Shown here: one piece after another, positions 1 through 7,719 of the stretch
Layout: the number at the start of each line of letters is the position of its first letter
Position numbering within the stretch: position 1 is the stretch's first letter
Program-made: the position numbers and the translations under genes
Origin: Treponema sp.
GTDB lineage: Bacteria; Spirochaetota; Spirochaetia; Treponematales; Treponemataceae
Direction of reading: 5' to 3'
NCBI GenBank assembly: GCA_017614655.1
Contig: JAGABO010000090.1
Location: 1-20,403 of the forward strand
Length of the DNA: 20,403 nucleotides
The notes under the pieces: model-generated
The model's input: only the letters and a program-made list of their open reading frames with translations
Database searches by the model: none
What the model was told of the DNA's origin: nothing

Positions 1-196
1 CCTGAAATCCCGAAGAGCCTATAAGTATTCCGATTACGATATACCCGACAACCTGCGGTATGCGGAGTTTCTTAAAAATCCATCCGCCGGCTGTTCCAAA
101 GAACATGATTATTCCAAGAAGAAGAACAAACTGAGTTGTTTCTATTTTTGCAAAATGCATTATCTGAGGAAGTATTTCTGAAAACGGAGTATTCAT
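1..196 (-). CDS. CPA2-type monovalent cation:proton antiporter, N-terminal fragment
   Basis: Only the first 65 codons lie in the window; the gene runs off the left edge. The ATG is at 194-196 and the reading begins MNTPFSEILPQIMHF. A hydrophobic helix (about residues 23-39) is followed by the motif KKLRIPQVVGYIVIGILIG, which is the usual first half of the Na+/H+ or K+/H+ exchanger domain of the CPA2 (KefB/GerN-like) family. It would be an inner-membrane antiporter exchanging Na+ or K+ for H+. It starts 16 nt downstream of the lytic transglycosylase stop and is probably in the same transcription unit, but it also has a TATAAT 7 nt before its ATG and no clear Shine-Dalgarno, so it may have its own leaderless transcript. 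The ion cannot be told from this fragment. Confidence 0.75.
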   Translation of the reverse strand, partial: MNTPFSEILPQIMHFAKIETTQFVLLLGIIMFFGTAGGWIFKKLRIPQVVGYIVIGILIGSSGFQ

Positions 197-203
197 GCGC
201 AAG

Positions 204-209
204 ATTATA
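204..209 (-). promoter_or_regulatory. TATAAT -10 hexamer just upstream of the antiporter ATG
   Basis: On the minus strand the hexamer TATAAT ends 7 nt before the antiporter ATG, within and just after the stop region of the upstream gene. No Shine-Dalgarno lies between them. The position suits transcription starting at or next to the ATG. The -35 region (TAGAAG at 17 nt spacing) is poor, so this is a moderate call. Confidence 0.35.
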
Positions 210-212
210 CTA

Positions 213-2270
213 TTACTTGAATATTTCTTCTATAACTTCTGAGGGAGTTTTTTCATAGTAAATGAGTGCATACATAACCGAAGCACCGGTGAGTTTTCTT
301 CCGTAGCCGCGTGTTTCGGAGTAGGGAAGCATTTCCAGAAAAAGGTCCTTCTGATTTTTGTTTACGGGGATTTTTTTAATCCAGGTTCGCACTCTTGTAA
401 TTCCTGCGTTGTAGGCAAAAAAGCCGTGAAGCAGGGAACCGTCAAGGCGGCGGACCATTTCTTCAAAATAAAAGGAACCGAATCTTATGTTTGTGTGCGG
501 CTCTGTAAGATCATAGTCCGTATATTTAAGTTTGCGTGCAATATCACCTGCTGTGGAATCCATTAACTGGGTAAGTCCTTTTGCTCCAGCAACTGAATAA
601 ACGTCTTTGTCAAAAAAACTTTCTGAGCGTATTAAGGCATAAAGATGATATTCTTCCAGAGAAAATTCTTCTGCACATTTTTTTATGTCATCTGCGTAGT
701 AGCGGGGGTAGGCGAGCTTTAAAAGTTCCGGAGTGATTTCTTTTTCGTGAAGATTAACGGCTCTTGCTGCGATCCTTAAACTCTGCGGAATAAAATCCGG
801 ATTTCTTGAAGAATAATCATAAAGAACCTGGGCTGCTTTCTGTGCGCATTCCGTTCCGACATTCTGTCCTGCTTTTTTCCATTCATCATAAATAAACTGC
901 GGAAGCCCGAAGTCTGCGTAACCGTTTAAAAGAATTTCGGCTTCCCTGTTAATTTCTGTGGTGCGCTTTTTTCCTGTAGAAAGAGCAAGGTCCATAAACT
1001 CTTCTTTTGTAAAAGAAAGTCTTTTAGCTGCAAGAAATTTATAGTAAATGTCCGTACCGCTTTTTAGTGCGTACTGAAGAAAAGAGTTTTCTTCCGGAGA
1101 AAGAGTGTTTCCGTTCTGATTCTGACTGTGAAGAATGCACGCAGCTGTGTAAGAAAACTGAGCAGAAATTTCTTCTGATGCATATCTCTGTGCAAGCAGG
1201 GCAGCTTCCTTAAAAAGTGCAGCGTTGTTTTTGGAAAGCAGAGTAAGTGACAGTTCTTCAAAGAAATCATCGAAGTACTCGCGGTCACTTATGTAAGAGC
1301 CAACTTCTGAAAGTGCCTTTAAGGCAGAGGCCGGATTGCTTTTTAAAGAAAGTGAAAGATAATACCAGAGAGCCTGGTCCTTATGCTTTGAGTCGCTGCC
1401 GGATTTAAAGGCTTTTTCGAAAGAAGTAAGTGCTTTTGAATTTCCGGCTTTTTCATAGAGACGGCCTGCATAAAACCATGCAAAGAAAACTTTTTCTCCT
1501 TTTTCTTCGGAAGCAAGATTTTCCATGCGCTCTGCATTAGAAAGAAAATCTTTTGAACCGTAGAGAAGGCTTTTTCCTGTGTCGCTTATGAGCTGCTCCG
1601 TGAGTTCTCTTTTTTCATCTAAAAAAAGTTTTGCTTTTACGGAAGTTTCGGCGTATTTTTTATTGTAGAACTCCAGCCTTAATTTTATCCGTCCGTCCAG
1701 AGGTAAATCTTTTTCTGCTTCCTGTACAAACTCTGCATGTGTTTTTGTAAAGGGGCGTTCCGTACACCAGTAAAGAAACTCTTTTTTAAATTCGGAGGCC
1801 TTTGTTTTTAAGAGAGCTTTCATTCTTAATAAAACAAGTGAATTGCTGCTTTCTTTTAAATTAATATCTGATGTAAGTTTTTTTATGTCGCTCCATTTTT
1901 CCTGAAGTGAATATTCCGTGCAGCACAGAAGAAGTGCATCTTCATCGGGAAAAACGCTTACAAGTTTTTTGCATAAGGTATTTTTCTTTTTTGACGTTTC
2001 CAGTTCTATGAGTTTTTCGTAAGAACGGCGGCTTACAAGAGGAGAGCCTTTTTCTGCAGCTTTGTATAAATCTTTTAAAGCTGATTTTTTTTCTCCTTCG
2101 TTAAGTTTTACAAGTCCGGTAAAATAGTAAGAGTCGTTTCCGTAACTTTTTTCGAGCGGAGTTCTGGAACTGCAGGAAACTGCAGCAAAGAAAAAGAAAA
2201 GTGTAAATTTTAATAAGGCAGAAAAAGCCGGCGGCAGTGAAGGAAATAACTTCTTTAATCTGGAGTACAT
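213..2270 (-). CDS. Lipoprotein lytic transglycosylase (Slt70-like, GH23)
   Basis: 685 residues. The N-terminus has a basic start, a hydrophobic stretch (about 20-31) and a lipobox AVSC with Cys33, so it is probably a periplasm-facing lipoprotein. Residues 40-520 are alpha-helical and repeat-like, as in the superhelical part of soluble lytic transglycosylases. The catalytic SLT domain is at about 525-665: ALIRSESFFD with likely catalytic Glu550, GLTQLM at 565-570, AYNAG at 619-623 and the late PYSETRGYGRKL motif at 649-660. Such enzymes cleave the MurNAc-GlcNAc bond of peptidoglycan to give 1,6-anhydroMurNAc ends. The start follows the LysM protein stop by 27 nt with only a weak ribosome site, suggesting co-transcription with that cell-wall-binding protein. 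Family call is firm; its exact role (division, flagellar insertion, recycling) is not visible. Confidence 0.9.
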   Translation of the reverse strand: MYSRLKKLFPSLPPAFSALLKFTLFFFFAAVSCSSRTPLEKSYGNDSYYFTGLVKLNEGEKKSALKDLYKAAEKGSPLVSRRSYEKLIELETSKKKNTLCKKLVSVFPDEDALLLCCTEYSLQEKWSDIKKLTSDINLKESSNSLVLLRMKALLKTKASEFKKEFLYWCTERPFTKTHAEFVQEAEKDLPLDGRIKLRLEFYNKKYAETSVKAKLFLDEKRELTEQLISDTGKSLLYGSKDFLSNAERMENLASEEKGEKVFFAWFYAGRLYEKAGNSKALTSFEKAFKSGSDSKHKDQALWYYLSLSLKSNPASALKALSEVGSYISDREYFDDFFEELSLTLLSKNNAALFKEAALLAQRYASEEISAQFSYTAACILHSQNQNGNTLSPEENSFLQYALKSGTDIYYKFLAAKRLSFTKEEFMDLALSTGKKRTTEINREAEILLNGYADFGLPQFIYDEWKKAGQNVGTECAQKAAQVLYDYSSRNPDFIPQSLRIAARAVNLHEKEITPELLKLAYPRYYADDIKKCAEEFSLEEYHLYALIRSESFFDKDVYSVAGAKGLTQLMDSTAGDIARKLKYTDYDLTEPHTNIRFGSFYFEEMVRRLDGSLLHGFFAYNAGITRVRTWIKKIPVNKNQKDLFLEMLPYSETRGYGRKLTGASVMYALIYYEKTPSEVIEEIFK

Positions 2271-2297
2271 TTTCTGCTGAACCGCCGTTTTATTTTA

Positions 2298-4229
2298 TTA
2301 TTCCTGAGGAATTTTTATGTAAGTTCCGGAAATGATTTTGTCCGGATTTTTGATTCCGTTGTAACGGGCAAGGAATTTATAGCGCCATGGATTCTTGTAG
2401 TAAGCAGCACTTATATCCCAGAGAGTATCACCCCATTTAATTTTGTAAGTGATGTCTGCTTTCTTTTCTGTTACAGGAGGAACTTCCGGTACCATAACTT
2501 CATTTTCTTTTGCTATGACGATTTCGTCTTCCTTAGCAGGTTCCGTGTTTTCTACAGGTGCAGGTTCTTCTTCGGCAACTTCCGGTTCTTCAAAAACAGC
2601 TTCTGGTTCCTGTTCCTGAGTTTTTGTTTCTTCCTGAACTTTTGTTACTTCTGTTTTTGCAGAATCCTTCTTTGTTTTGGAAAGAAGATTAATCGGCGAC
2701 GGAATTATAAAGAGGAGAAGAAGAACTGCAATTATACAGATGATTGCACATACAATGCAGATAATTACAGGAGTGCGGGTCTTCTTCTTAATTTCTTCTG
2801 CTTCTTCTTCGTAAGTGCCTTTTCCTTCGAGAGTTTCCTTGTCATAAAGGTCACTGAACATTTCGTTCTTTGGCTGGAAGGTCGGATCCTTTGTTACAAG
2901 TTCTTCATCTTCGCTGTCGGTGTTAAGATCTACTTCTCCGTAGTCATCATCAAACACGCCGCTGAGTCCTACAGCTTCTGCAGAAAGATTGTCTGAATTT
3001 GTTTTCTGTTCAGGTGCATCAAAATCAGGAACGGCAAAATCATCCGGAACAGATTCTTCCGAAATGTCTGTGCTCGAATTTTCTTCGCTGCTGTCAAAAT
3101 CCGGAAGAGAAAAATCATCGGAAACGGATTCTTCGGCAATATCTTCTGTAGTTTCTTCCTGAGTTCCGTCATCAAAATCGGGGAGTGCAAAATCATCAGA
3201 TGCAGATTCATCTTCAGTAACTTCATCAGCTGTAACATCATCAACAGAGACATCATCAACAGAAATATCATCAGAACTTTCTTCCGTCAGCGGAACATCG
3301 GTTTCTTCAAAATCGGTACTGTCCAGAACTGCTTCTGTTTCATCAGCTATGCTGTTTTCTGCTTCGGTATCTTCCGAAAGAATATCACTGCTTTCTTCTG
3401 ATTCTTCCGACTCATCTGATGAATTATAGGCGGCAACTCCTGCTGCAACTGCACCTGCTGCAGCGGCACCTGCAATAAAGGCACCTGCGCTGGAAGTTTC
3501 TTCTGTATCTTCTGCTTCCTCTTCTTTTTTTGGTGGAAGCGGTGTTACTTCTTCAAAAGAAAATTCTTCGTCGTTTGGTGAAGGTCCTATCAATTCGTTT
3601 TCCTCATTTTCCTGTAAGCTGTCGTCTTTGGTAAGAAGCGAAAGTTCTTCATCAGAAATTCCTTCTTCGCCGCCAGGTCCTTCTGCTGAGTTGTCATCAG
3701 AAGGTATATCATTTAAATTATCGTCAGAAATATCAAAATCTGAAACGTCTGTCTTGTTTTCTTCGTAGTTTTCTGTTTCGGACGGAATATCATCTGCAAT
3801 GGTGTTGTCAAAGTCGGGCAGTGCAGGTTCTTCTTCCTGCGGTTCGTTTTTTGCTTCGTCAATGTTAAAGTTTACCGGTTCAGTGTTTCTGTCCGAAAGA
3901 GTTCGGAAAACAAGGGGAACATCAGTTTTACTTTCCTTTCCTGTTTCCGGATCCTGAATGTTAGCACTCAGTTTTCCGTCTGCATCAACTTCTATCTGAA
4001 GATCCAGAGTCGGTTCTCCGTTTTCATGCGGATTAAGGTTTTTGATTTCGAGGGTGTCTACGTATTCGGCATCTTCCATAGTGCCGGTTTCGGAGCGGTA
4101 CAGGTCAACATGAACCGTAGTCTGATTGTCCTGTACGGTTGTAAGGTTAAGGTTTTTTACGCCTTCTTTGCCCTCTTCGAGAATGGGATAAAATGAGCCG
4201 TCTGCGAGTTTAATTCCGATAGATTTCAT
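2298..4229 (-). CDS. LysM membrane protein with N-terminal Hsp70 substrate-binding-like domain
   Basis: 643 residues from the ATG at 4227-4229. A longer GTG start at 4233-4235 is rejected because the GTG overlaps the Shine-Dalgarno AAGGGG, which sits 5 nt before the ATG. Residues 2-105 resemble the beta-sandwich of DnaK: SIGIKLADGSFYPIL, then TVQDNQTTVHV, then NPHENGEPTLDLQIEVDADG and ending PETGKE, in the same order and spacing as in Hsp70. There is no ATPase domain. Next comes a long acidic linker with an Ala-rich stretch (247-268) and four copies of a (DDF)xxPDFD motif (about 136-141, 344-353, 370-379, 395-404). A basic stop-transfer and membrane helix follow (about 482-510), then a Pro/Glu spacer and a C-terminal LysM domain (592-641). 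With no signal peptide, the likely topology puts the N-domain in the cytoplasm and LysM on peptidoglycan. The Hsp70 relation is inferred by eye. Confidence 0.85.
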   Translation of the reverse strand: MKSIGIKLADGSFYPILEEGKEGVKNLNLTTVQDNQTTVHVDLYRSETGTMEDAEYVDTLEIKNLNPHENGEPTLDLQIEVDADGKLSANIQDPETGKESKTDVPLVFRTLSDRNTEPVNFNIDEAKNEPQEEEPALPDFDNTIADDIPSETENYEENKTDVSDFDISDDNLNDIPSDDNSAEGPGGEEGISDEELSLLTKDDSLQENEENELIGPSPNDEEFSFEEVTPLPPKKEEEAEDTEETSSAGAFIAGAAAAGAVAAGVAAYNSSDESEESEESSDILSEDTEAENSIADETEAVLDSTDFEETDVPLTEESSDDISVDDVSVDDVTADEVTEDESASDDFALPDFDDGTQEETTEDIAEESVSDDFSLPDFDSSEENSSTDISEESVPDDFAVPDFDAPEQKTNSDNLSAEAVGLSGVFDDDYGEVDLNTDSEDEELVTKDPTFQPKNEMFSDLYDKETLEGKGTYEEEAEEIKKKTRTPVIICIVCAIICIIAVLLLLFIIPSPINLLSKTKKDSAKTEVTKVQEETKTQEQEPEAVFEEPEVAEEEPAPVENTEPAKEDEIVIAKENEVMVPEVPPVTEKKADITYKIKWGDTLWDISAAYYKNPWRYKFLARYNGIKNPDKIISGTYIKIPQE

Positions 4230-4249
4230 AAGCACCCCTTATTAACTCT

Positions 4250-4278
4250 ATTTTACCCCAGAATTCTGATTTTGTCAG
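4250..4278 (-). promoter_or_regulatory. Sigma70-type promoter of the LysM / transglycosylase operon
   Basis: On the minus strand CTGACA (4273-4278) and TAAAAT (4250-4255) are separated by 17 nt, giving 5/6 matches at each box. It lies immediately after the stop of the upstream YD-repeat gene and 20 nt before the LysM gene ATG, leaving a short leader that carries AAGGGG as ribosome site. The spacer holds the small palindrome CAGAATTCTG, which could be an operator or chance. Confidence 0.55.
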
Positions 4279-4279
4279 T

Positions 4280-5116
4280 CTAATATTTATACTGGAAGTC
4301 TGTAATTGTAAGAAGCTCGTTTGAAGTGCCGCCGAACTTGTTTGAGATTTCGTAGACACTTATGCGTACAGGATTTCCGTTGCTGTCGCTCTTATAAACG
4401 TCGCGCTGAATAAGTACATCCTGGGGATCATAAGTGCGAAGTTCCGTAATAACGCCGTTTGCATCATAACGGTAAATCTTTTTTGAGCTTACAGTTCCGT
4501 CTTCCTTATAAACAGTAGTCTGATTCAGGCGTCCGTTTGTATCATAAGAGAAAACTTCCTTATTAGAAAGTGAACCGTCACCGTAGTAGTCTGCAACTTC
4601 TACAGGAAGATTTCCTTCCATTACTGTGATAATTCTGGAAAGAAGTGCACCGTTTCCGTCGTAATAGCTTTCGGTTTTCTTTGTGCCTTCATATTTGTAT
4701 ATGGTTTTTCCGCAGAGTTTTGCTGCTGAATTATATTCTGATTCTGATTTTACGGTGCCGTCGGTGTTGTATTCAAAAGCTGTACGTGTAAGGAGGGCTC
4801 CGGAAGCATCAGCGATGGAAATTTCGGTAAGATTGCGGCTTACGTCGTATATAAAAGTTGCTTTGCTCAGGAGTTCATTCTTTGAATTGTATGAATTGAT
4901 TTCCTGTTCAAGTCCGTCTGCTCCAAAAATGTGAACGTTCTTTGCCGTTACCGTGCGGTAAGGATCACCGAATTTAAGGGTAACACTGTAATCTGTCTGA
5001 GTGTATGACGAAACACGTCCTTTCGGTTTGAATGCCGAGTCAGTTTTTGCGCCCTGTGCCAAAACTGCCGAAACTGTAAATAAAGCAAGAAGAGCTGTAA
5101 AAAGTATTTTTTTCAT
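4280..5116 (-). CDS. Secreted YD-repeat-like protein of unknown function
   Basis: 278 residues. A clear signal peptide (MKKILFTALLALFTVSAVLA, probable cleavage after Ala20) indicates export. The rest is a chain of beta-hairpin-like repeats of about 20-25 residues with the pattern Y-D-x-N/D-G-x-hydrophobic, for example YDTNGRLNQTTVY, YDANGVITELRTY and YNTDGTVKSESEY. This resembles the YD/RHS-type or MORN-like repeats of surface proteins, but it is short and has no RHS core or toxin tip. The ribosome site GGGGGA is 5 nt before the ATG. It is divergent from the LysR-type regulator gene across a 91 nt gap, so that regulator may control it. I do not recognise a specific function. Confidence 0.8.
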   Translation of the reverse strand: MKKILFTALLALFTVSAVLAQGAKTDSAFKPKGRVSSYTQTDYSVTLKFGDPYRTVTAKNVHIFGADGLEQEINSYNSKNELLSKATFIYDVSRNLTEISIADASGALLTRTAFEYNTDGTVKSESEYNSAAKLCGKTIYKYEGTKKTESYYDGNGALLSRIITVMEGNLPVEVADYYGDGSLSNKEVFSYDTNGRLNQTTVYKEDGTVSSKKIYRYDANGVITELRTYDPQDVLIQRDVYKSDSNGNPVRISVYEISNKFGGTSNELLTITDFQYKY

Positions 5117-5154
5117 ATTTTCCCCCGGGTATGTTTTTTGCTCGTTATATTATC

Positions 5155-5198
5155 GGCAGAAAATGCCTGCTACTTGAATTTTTAGTGAATCATGTTCA
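5155..5198. promoter_or_regulatory. Divergent regulatory region with two 13-bp dyads, one a LysR-type box
   Basis: The 91 nt gap between the divergent genes holds TGAATCATGTTCA at 5186-5198, a 4+4 dyad that fits the LysR consensus T-N11-A, and GGCAGAAAATGCC at 5155-5167, a second 4+4 dyad. The first lies 9 nt before the regulator ATG, where binding would block its own promoter. The second lies about where the YD-repeat gene promoter should be (possible -10 GATAAT on the minus strand at 5149-5154). Two sites about 31 nt apart fit the usual recognition plus activation site layout, by inference only. Confidence 0.45.
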
Positions 5199-5207
5199 AT
5201 ATAAAGC

Positions 5208-6131
5208 ATGGACTTTTTTGAACTGGATGCATTCTTAAAACTTTCAAAGACCCTTCATTTTGCAAAAGCCGCTTCCGAATCCGGCCTGAGTGCCTCTGCC
5301 TTAAGCCGTCTTGTACTGCGACTGGAAAGTGAGTGCGGTGCCGTTTTTTTTGAACGCAACAACCGCGAAGTAAAGCTTACCGAAGAAGGCCGGCTTTTTG
5401 CAGATTTTGCCCGCCGCTCTTTAGAAGAAAAGGAAGCCCTTCTTGAACAGTTTTCCTCTTCTTCTGATGAAGTAAAAGGTTCGCTTAATGTTTTTGCAAG
5501 CGTTACGGCCTGTTATTCAATAATGCCGCCTTTTATTAAACTGCTTTCAAAAAAATATCCGCTTATACATCTTACGATAGAAACGGGAGATCCTGCCCTT
5601 GCTGCAAGTTATGTGCGCGAAGGAAAAGCTGCCCTTGCCGTTGCTGCCATTACCGAAGAAACTTCTGATTTTTTTGAAAGCACGGTTGTAGAAAAAAGTC
5701 CGCTTGTTTTTGCTGCAAGTGCAGACGGGCCTTTTGCAAACGTAACGGGAAGTCCTCAGGATATAATTTCTTCAGTGCCGCTTATTCTTCCTAAAGCGGG
5801 GCTTGCAAGAAAAAGATTTGATTCCTGGGTAAAGAGCCGCAACGTTAAGCCCCTGGTTTCTGCCGAAGCCGAAGGTAACGAAGCCGTTATGGCACTTGCT
5901 GCCCTTGGAACGGGAATTGCGCTTGTTCCAAAAATTGTTCTTGATTACGGTCCGTATTCCGAAGGATTTGTTTTTTACAGTCTTACAAATGCCCTCGGAA
6001 ACTACGATATCGGATTCATCAGAAAAAAGAATGCTGGAGAAAAAAATATTTCCGGCAGAACGGGAGACAGAACTTCAAAAATTAATAATGCGGTTTCTGC
6101 CGTACTTTCTGAACTTATCAGCGCAAAATGA
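5208..6131 (+). CDS. LysR-family transcriptional regulator, IlvY-like
   Basis: 307 residues. The N-terminal winged helix-turn-helix (about 2-60) reads FLKLSKTLHFAKAASESGLS and SALSRLVLRLESECGAVFFER, typical of LysR proteins. The effector domain has VTACYSIMPPFIKLL, TIETGDPALA and GNEAVMALAALGTGIALVP, which match in order the corresponding parts of IlvY, the acetohydroxy-acid-responsive activator of ilvC. No ilvC lies in the window; the divergent neighbour is a secreted repeat protein, so the target here may differ or lie elsewhere. There is no good Shine-Dalgarno before the ATG. The 3' end overlaps the convergent ABC gene by 14 nt. LysR family is certain; the IlvY assignment is a resemblance, not proof. 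Confidence 0.9.
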   Translation: MDFFELDAFLKLSKTLHFAKAASESGLSASALSRLVLRLESECGAVFFERNNREVKLTEEGRLFADFARRSLEEKEALLEQFSSSSDEVKGSLNVFASVTACYSIMPPFIKLLSKKYPLIHLTIETGDPALAASYVREGKAALAVAAITEETSDFFESTVVEKSPLVFAASADGPFANVTGSPQDIISSVPLILPKAGLARKRFDSWVKSRNVKPLVSAEAEGNEAVMALAALGTGIALVPKIVLDYGPYSEGFVFYSLTNALGNYDIGFIRKKNAGEKNISGRTGDRTSKINNAVSAVLSELISAK

Positions 6132-7716
6132 TTTTATACATAGGAGACTGACCCGGTAAAAGTTCAAGAATGTGTTTTTCGCAGTCAAGAACTTCTGTCG
6201 GATCGTGCGTTACATGAAGAAGCGTTGTTGTTCCTGTTGCCGCAACTGTCTGAATTAAATCCAGAAGCTTTGTCCTGTAGTTGTCGTCAAGTCCGTGGCA
6301 CGGTTCATCAAGAATAAGAACTTCCGGAGATTTTACGGCAGCCCTTAAAATAAGAATTGCCCGCTGTTCTCCGTAGCTCAATGAAGAAAAGTTTTCGCTT
6401 TCCCTTCCTTCAAAACCGGCAAGCTTAAGCCAGGCGCGTGCAGTTGCCTTCTGAAAATCTGTCGGTGTTTCGTAGAGGCCGATGCTGTCCTTAAAGCCCG
6501 AAATGATTATGTTCTCCAGGGAAGTTCCGCCGACCATGCGGTATTCAACATGAAGCCGGTAACTTACGATGCCGAGCCGCTTTTTAATATCCCAGATTGT
6601 CTCACCGCTTCCACGACGTTTTCCAAAGAGCCGTACGTCTTCGCGGAAAACCTGCATGTTGTCGCCGGTTATGAGTTCAAGAATTGTTGTTTTTCCTGAA
6701 CCGTTCGGACCGCGGATAAGCCAGTGTTCACCGCTGATGATTTTCCATGTTAAGTTCTGCAGTACCTGATGTTCTTCCCAGCCGACATTTACGCTGTTAA
6801 AGCTTATGAGTTCGTGCGGAGTTTCTGTGCAGAACGAAGCTGTGCCGGTATTCTGTGTTGAGGCAAGCGGAAGTGTTTCTTTCCTTATGCGTTCCAGTTC
6901 CGTTATAAAAGCCTTTCTGATTGATTCATTCTGTTTTTGATAAGCCTCTGCTTTTTCTGAAATAAGTTTTTCGTAAGCTTTTCTTTCTCCGCAGAAGGAA
7001 ATTTTCTTTTCTGAAAATTCAATGACAGAATTAATGTTGTCCGGAATTTCGTTAAAGCGTTCCATGCATAAAAGAATATGCGGAAATCCTGAATCATCTT
7101 CCGTGCGGGTTTTTCTTTTAGAAATCGTATCAAAGAATTCAAAGAGAATGCGGCGGCTTTCTGCATCAAGGCCGGCAAAAGGATCGCTTAAAATCAAAAG
7201 TGATTTTTTGGAAAGAAGGGCGCGGCATAAAAGTGTTCGCCTGATTTCTCCCGTAGACATGTAGCGGAGTCCCCGGTCAAGAATATTCTGAACACCGCAG
7301 AGCTTTACTTCGGGCATTGTTTCCAGACGGGCAGCTATCGGCGGAAGCGGAGCTCCTTTTTTTGAAGAGCCGCCTAGAACTTCACAGATGTACTGCCGAC
7401 CGGTGCGGCCAATGTCTTCTTTGTCCATGTACTCGCTTTCGTCCCGTTCCCGCTCTTCCTGAATAAGATGAGCTGCTTCTTCCAGAGAGACAATTGCGGT
7501 GTTCTGTTCAAAGGTGTTTTCTATCTGAGAGTCAGCGGAAGTTTTTTTAAAGACAGCCCTTCCTGCAAGCGCTTCAAGAAAGTGTGCCTTTCCTCCGCCG
7601 TTTGGTCCCGTTACAAGCCAGGCTTCTCCCGGGTTAAAGCAAAAGTTTATGTTTTGAAGGACGGTACGTCCGTTTTTTTCTACAGAGCAGTTTTTAATTT
7701 TTACAAGAGAATTCAT
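6118..7716 (-). CDS. ModF-like protein with tandem ABC ATPase domains, N-terminal domain degenerate
   Basis: 532 residues, two nucleotide-binding domains and no membrane segment, laid out like ModF/PhrA. Domain 2 (about 303-530) looks active: Walker A GPNGSGKT (336-343), signature LSYGE (446-450), Walker B VLILDEP (466-472) and switch His504. Domain 1 (about 5-245) keeps a signature (MSTGE 153-157) but its Walker A ends GGGKA with Ala44 where Ser/Thr binds magnesium, and Walker B reads LLILSDP with Ser177 in place of Asp and Asp178 in place of the catalytic Glu. It may bind but probably not hydrolyse ATP. The ATG is 3 nt after the stop of the flavoprotein gene, implying translational coupling. 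A molybdate role is not supported by neighbours; no permease is present. Confidence 0.85.
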   Translation of the reverse strand: MNSLVKIKNCSVEKNGRTVLQNINFCFNPGEAWLVTGPNGGGKAHFLEALAGRAVFKKTSADSQIENTFEQNTAIVSLEEAAHLIQEERERDESEYMDKEDIGRTGRQYICEVLGGSSKKGAPLPPIAARLETMPEVKLCGVQNILDRGLRYMSTGEIRRTLLCRALLSKKSLLILSDPFAGLDAESRRILFEFFDTISKRKTRTEDDSGFPHILLCMERFNEIPDNINSVIEFSEKKISFCGERKAYEKLISEKAEAYQKQNESIRKAFITELERIRKETLPLASTQNTGTASFCTETPHELISFNSVNVGWEEHQVLQNLTWKIISGEHWLIRGPNGSGKTTILELITGDNMQVFREDVRLFGKRRGSGETIWDIKKRLGIVSYRLHVEYRMVGGTSLENIIISGFKDSIGLYETPTDFQKATARAWLKLAGFEGRESENFSSLSYGEQRAILILRAAVKSPEVLILDEPCHGLDDNYRTKLLDLIQTVAATGTTTLLHVTHDPTEVLDCEKHILELLPGQSPMYKIILR

Positions 7717-7719
7717 TTT

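Noticed and set aside
4230..4235. GTG start giving two more residues to the LysM protein
   Set aside because: The GTG overlaps the AAGGGG ribosome site that is well spaced for the ATG at 4229.
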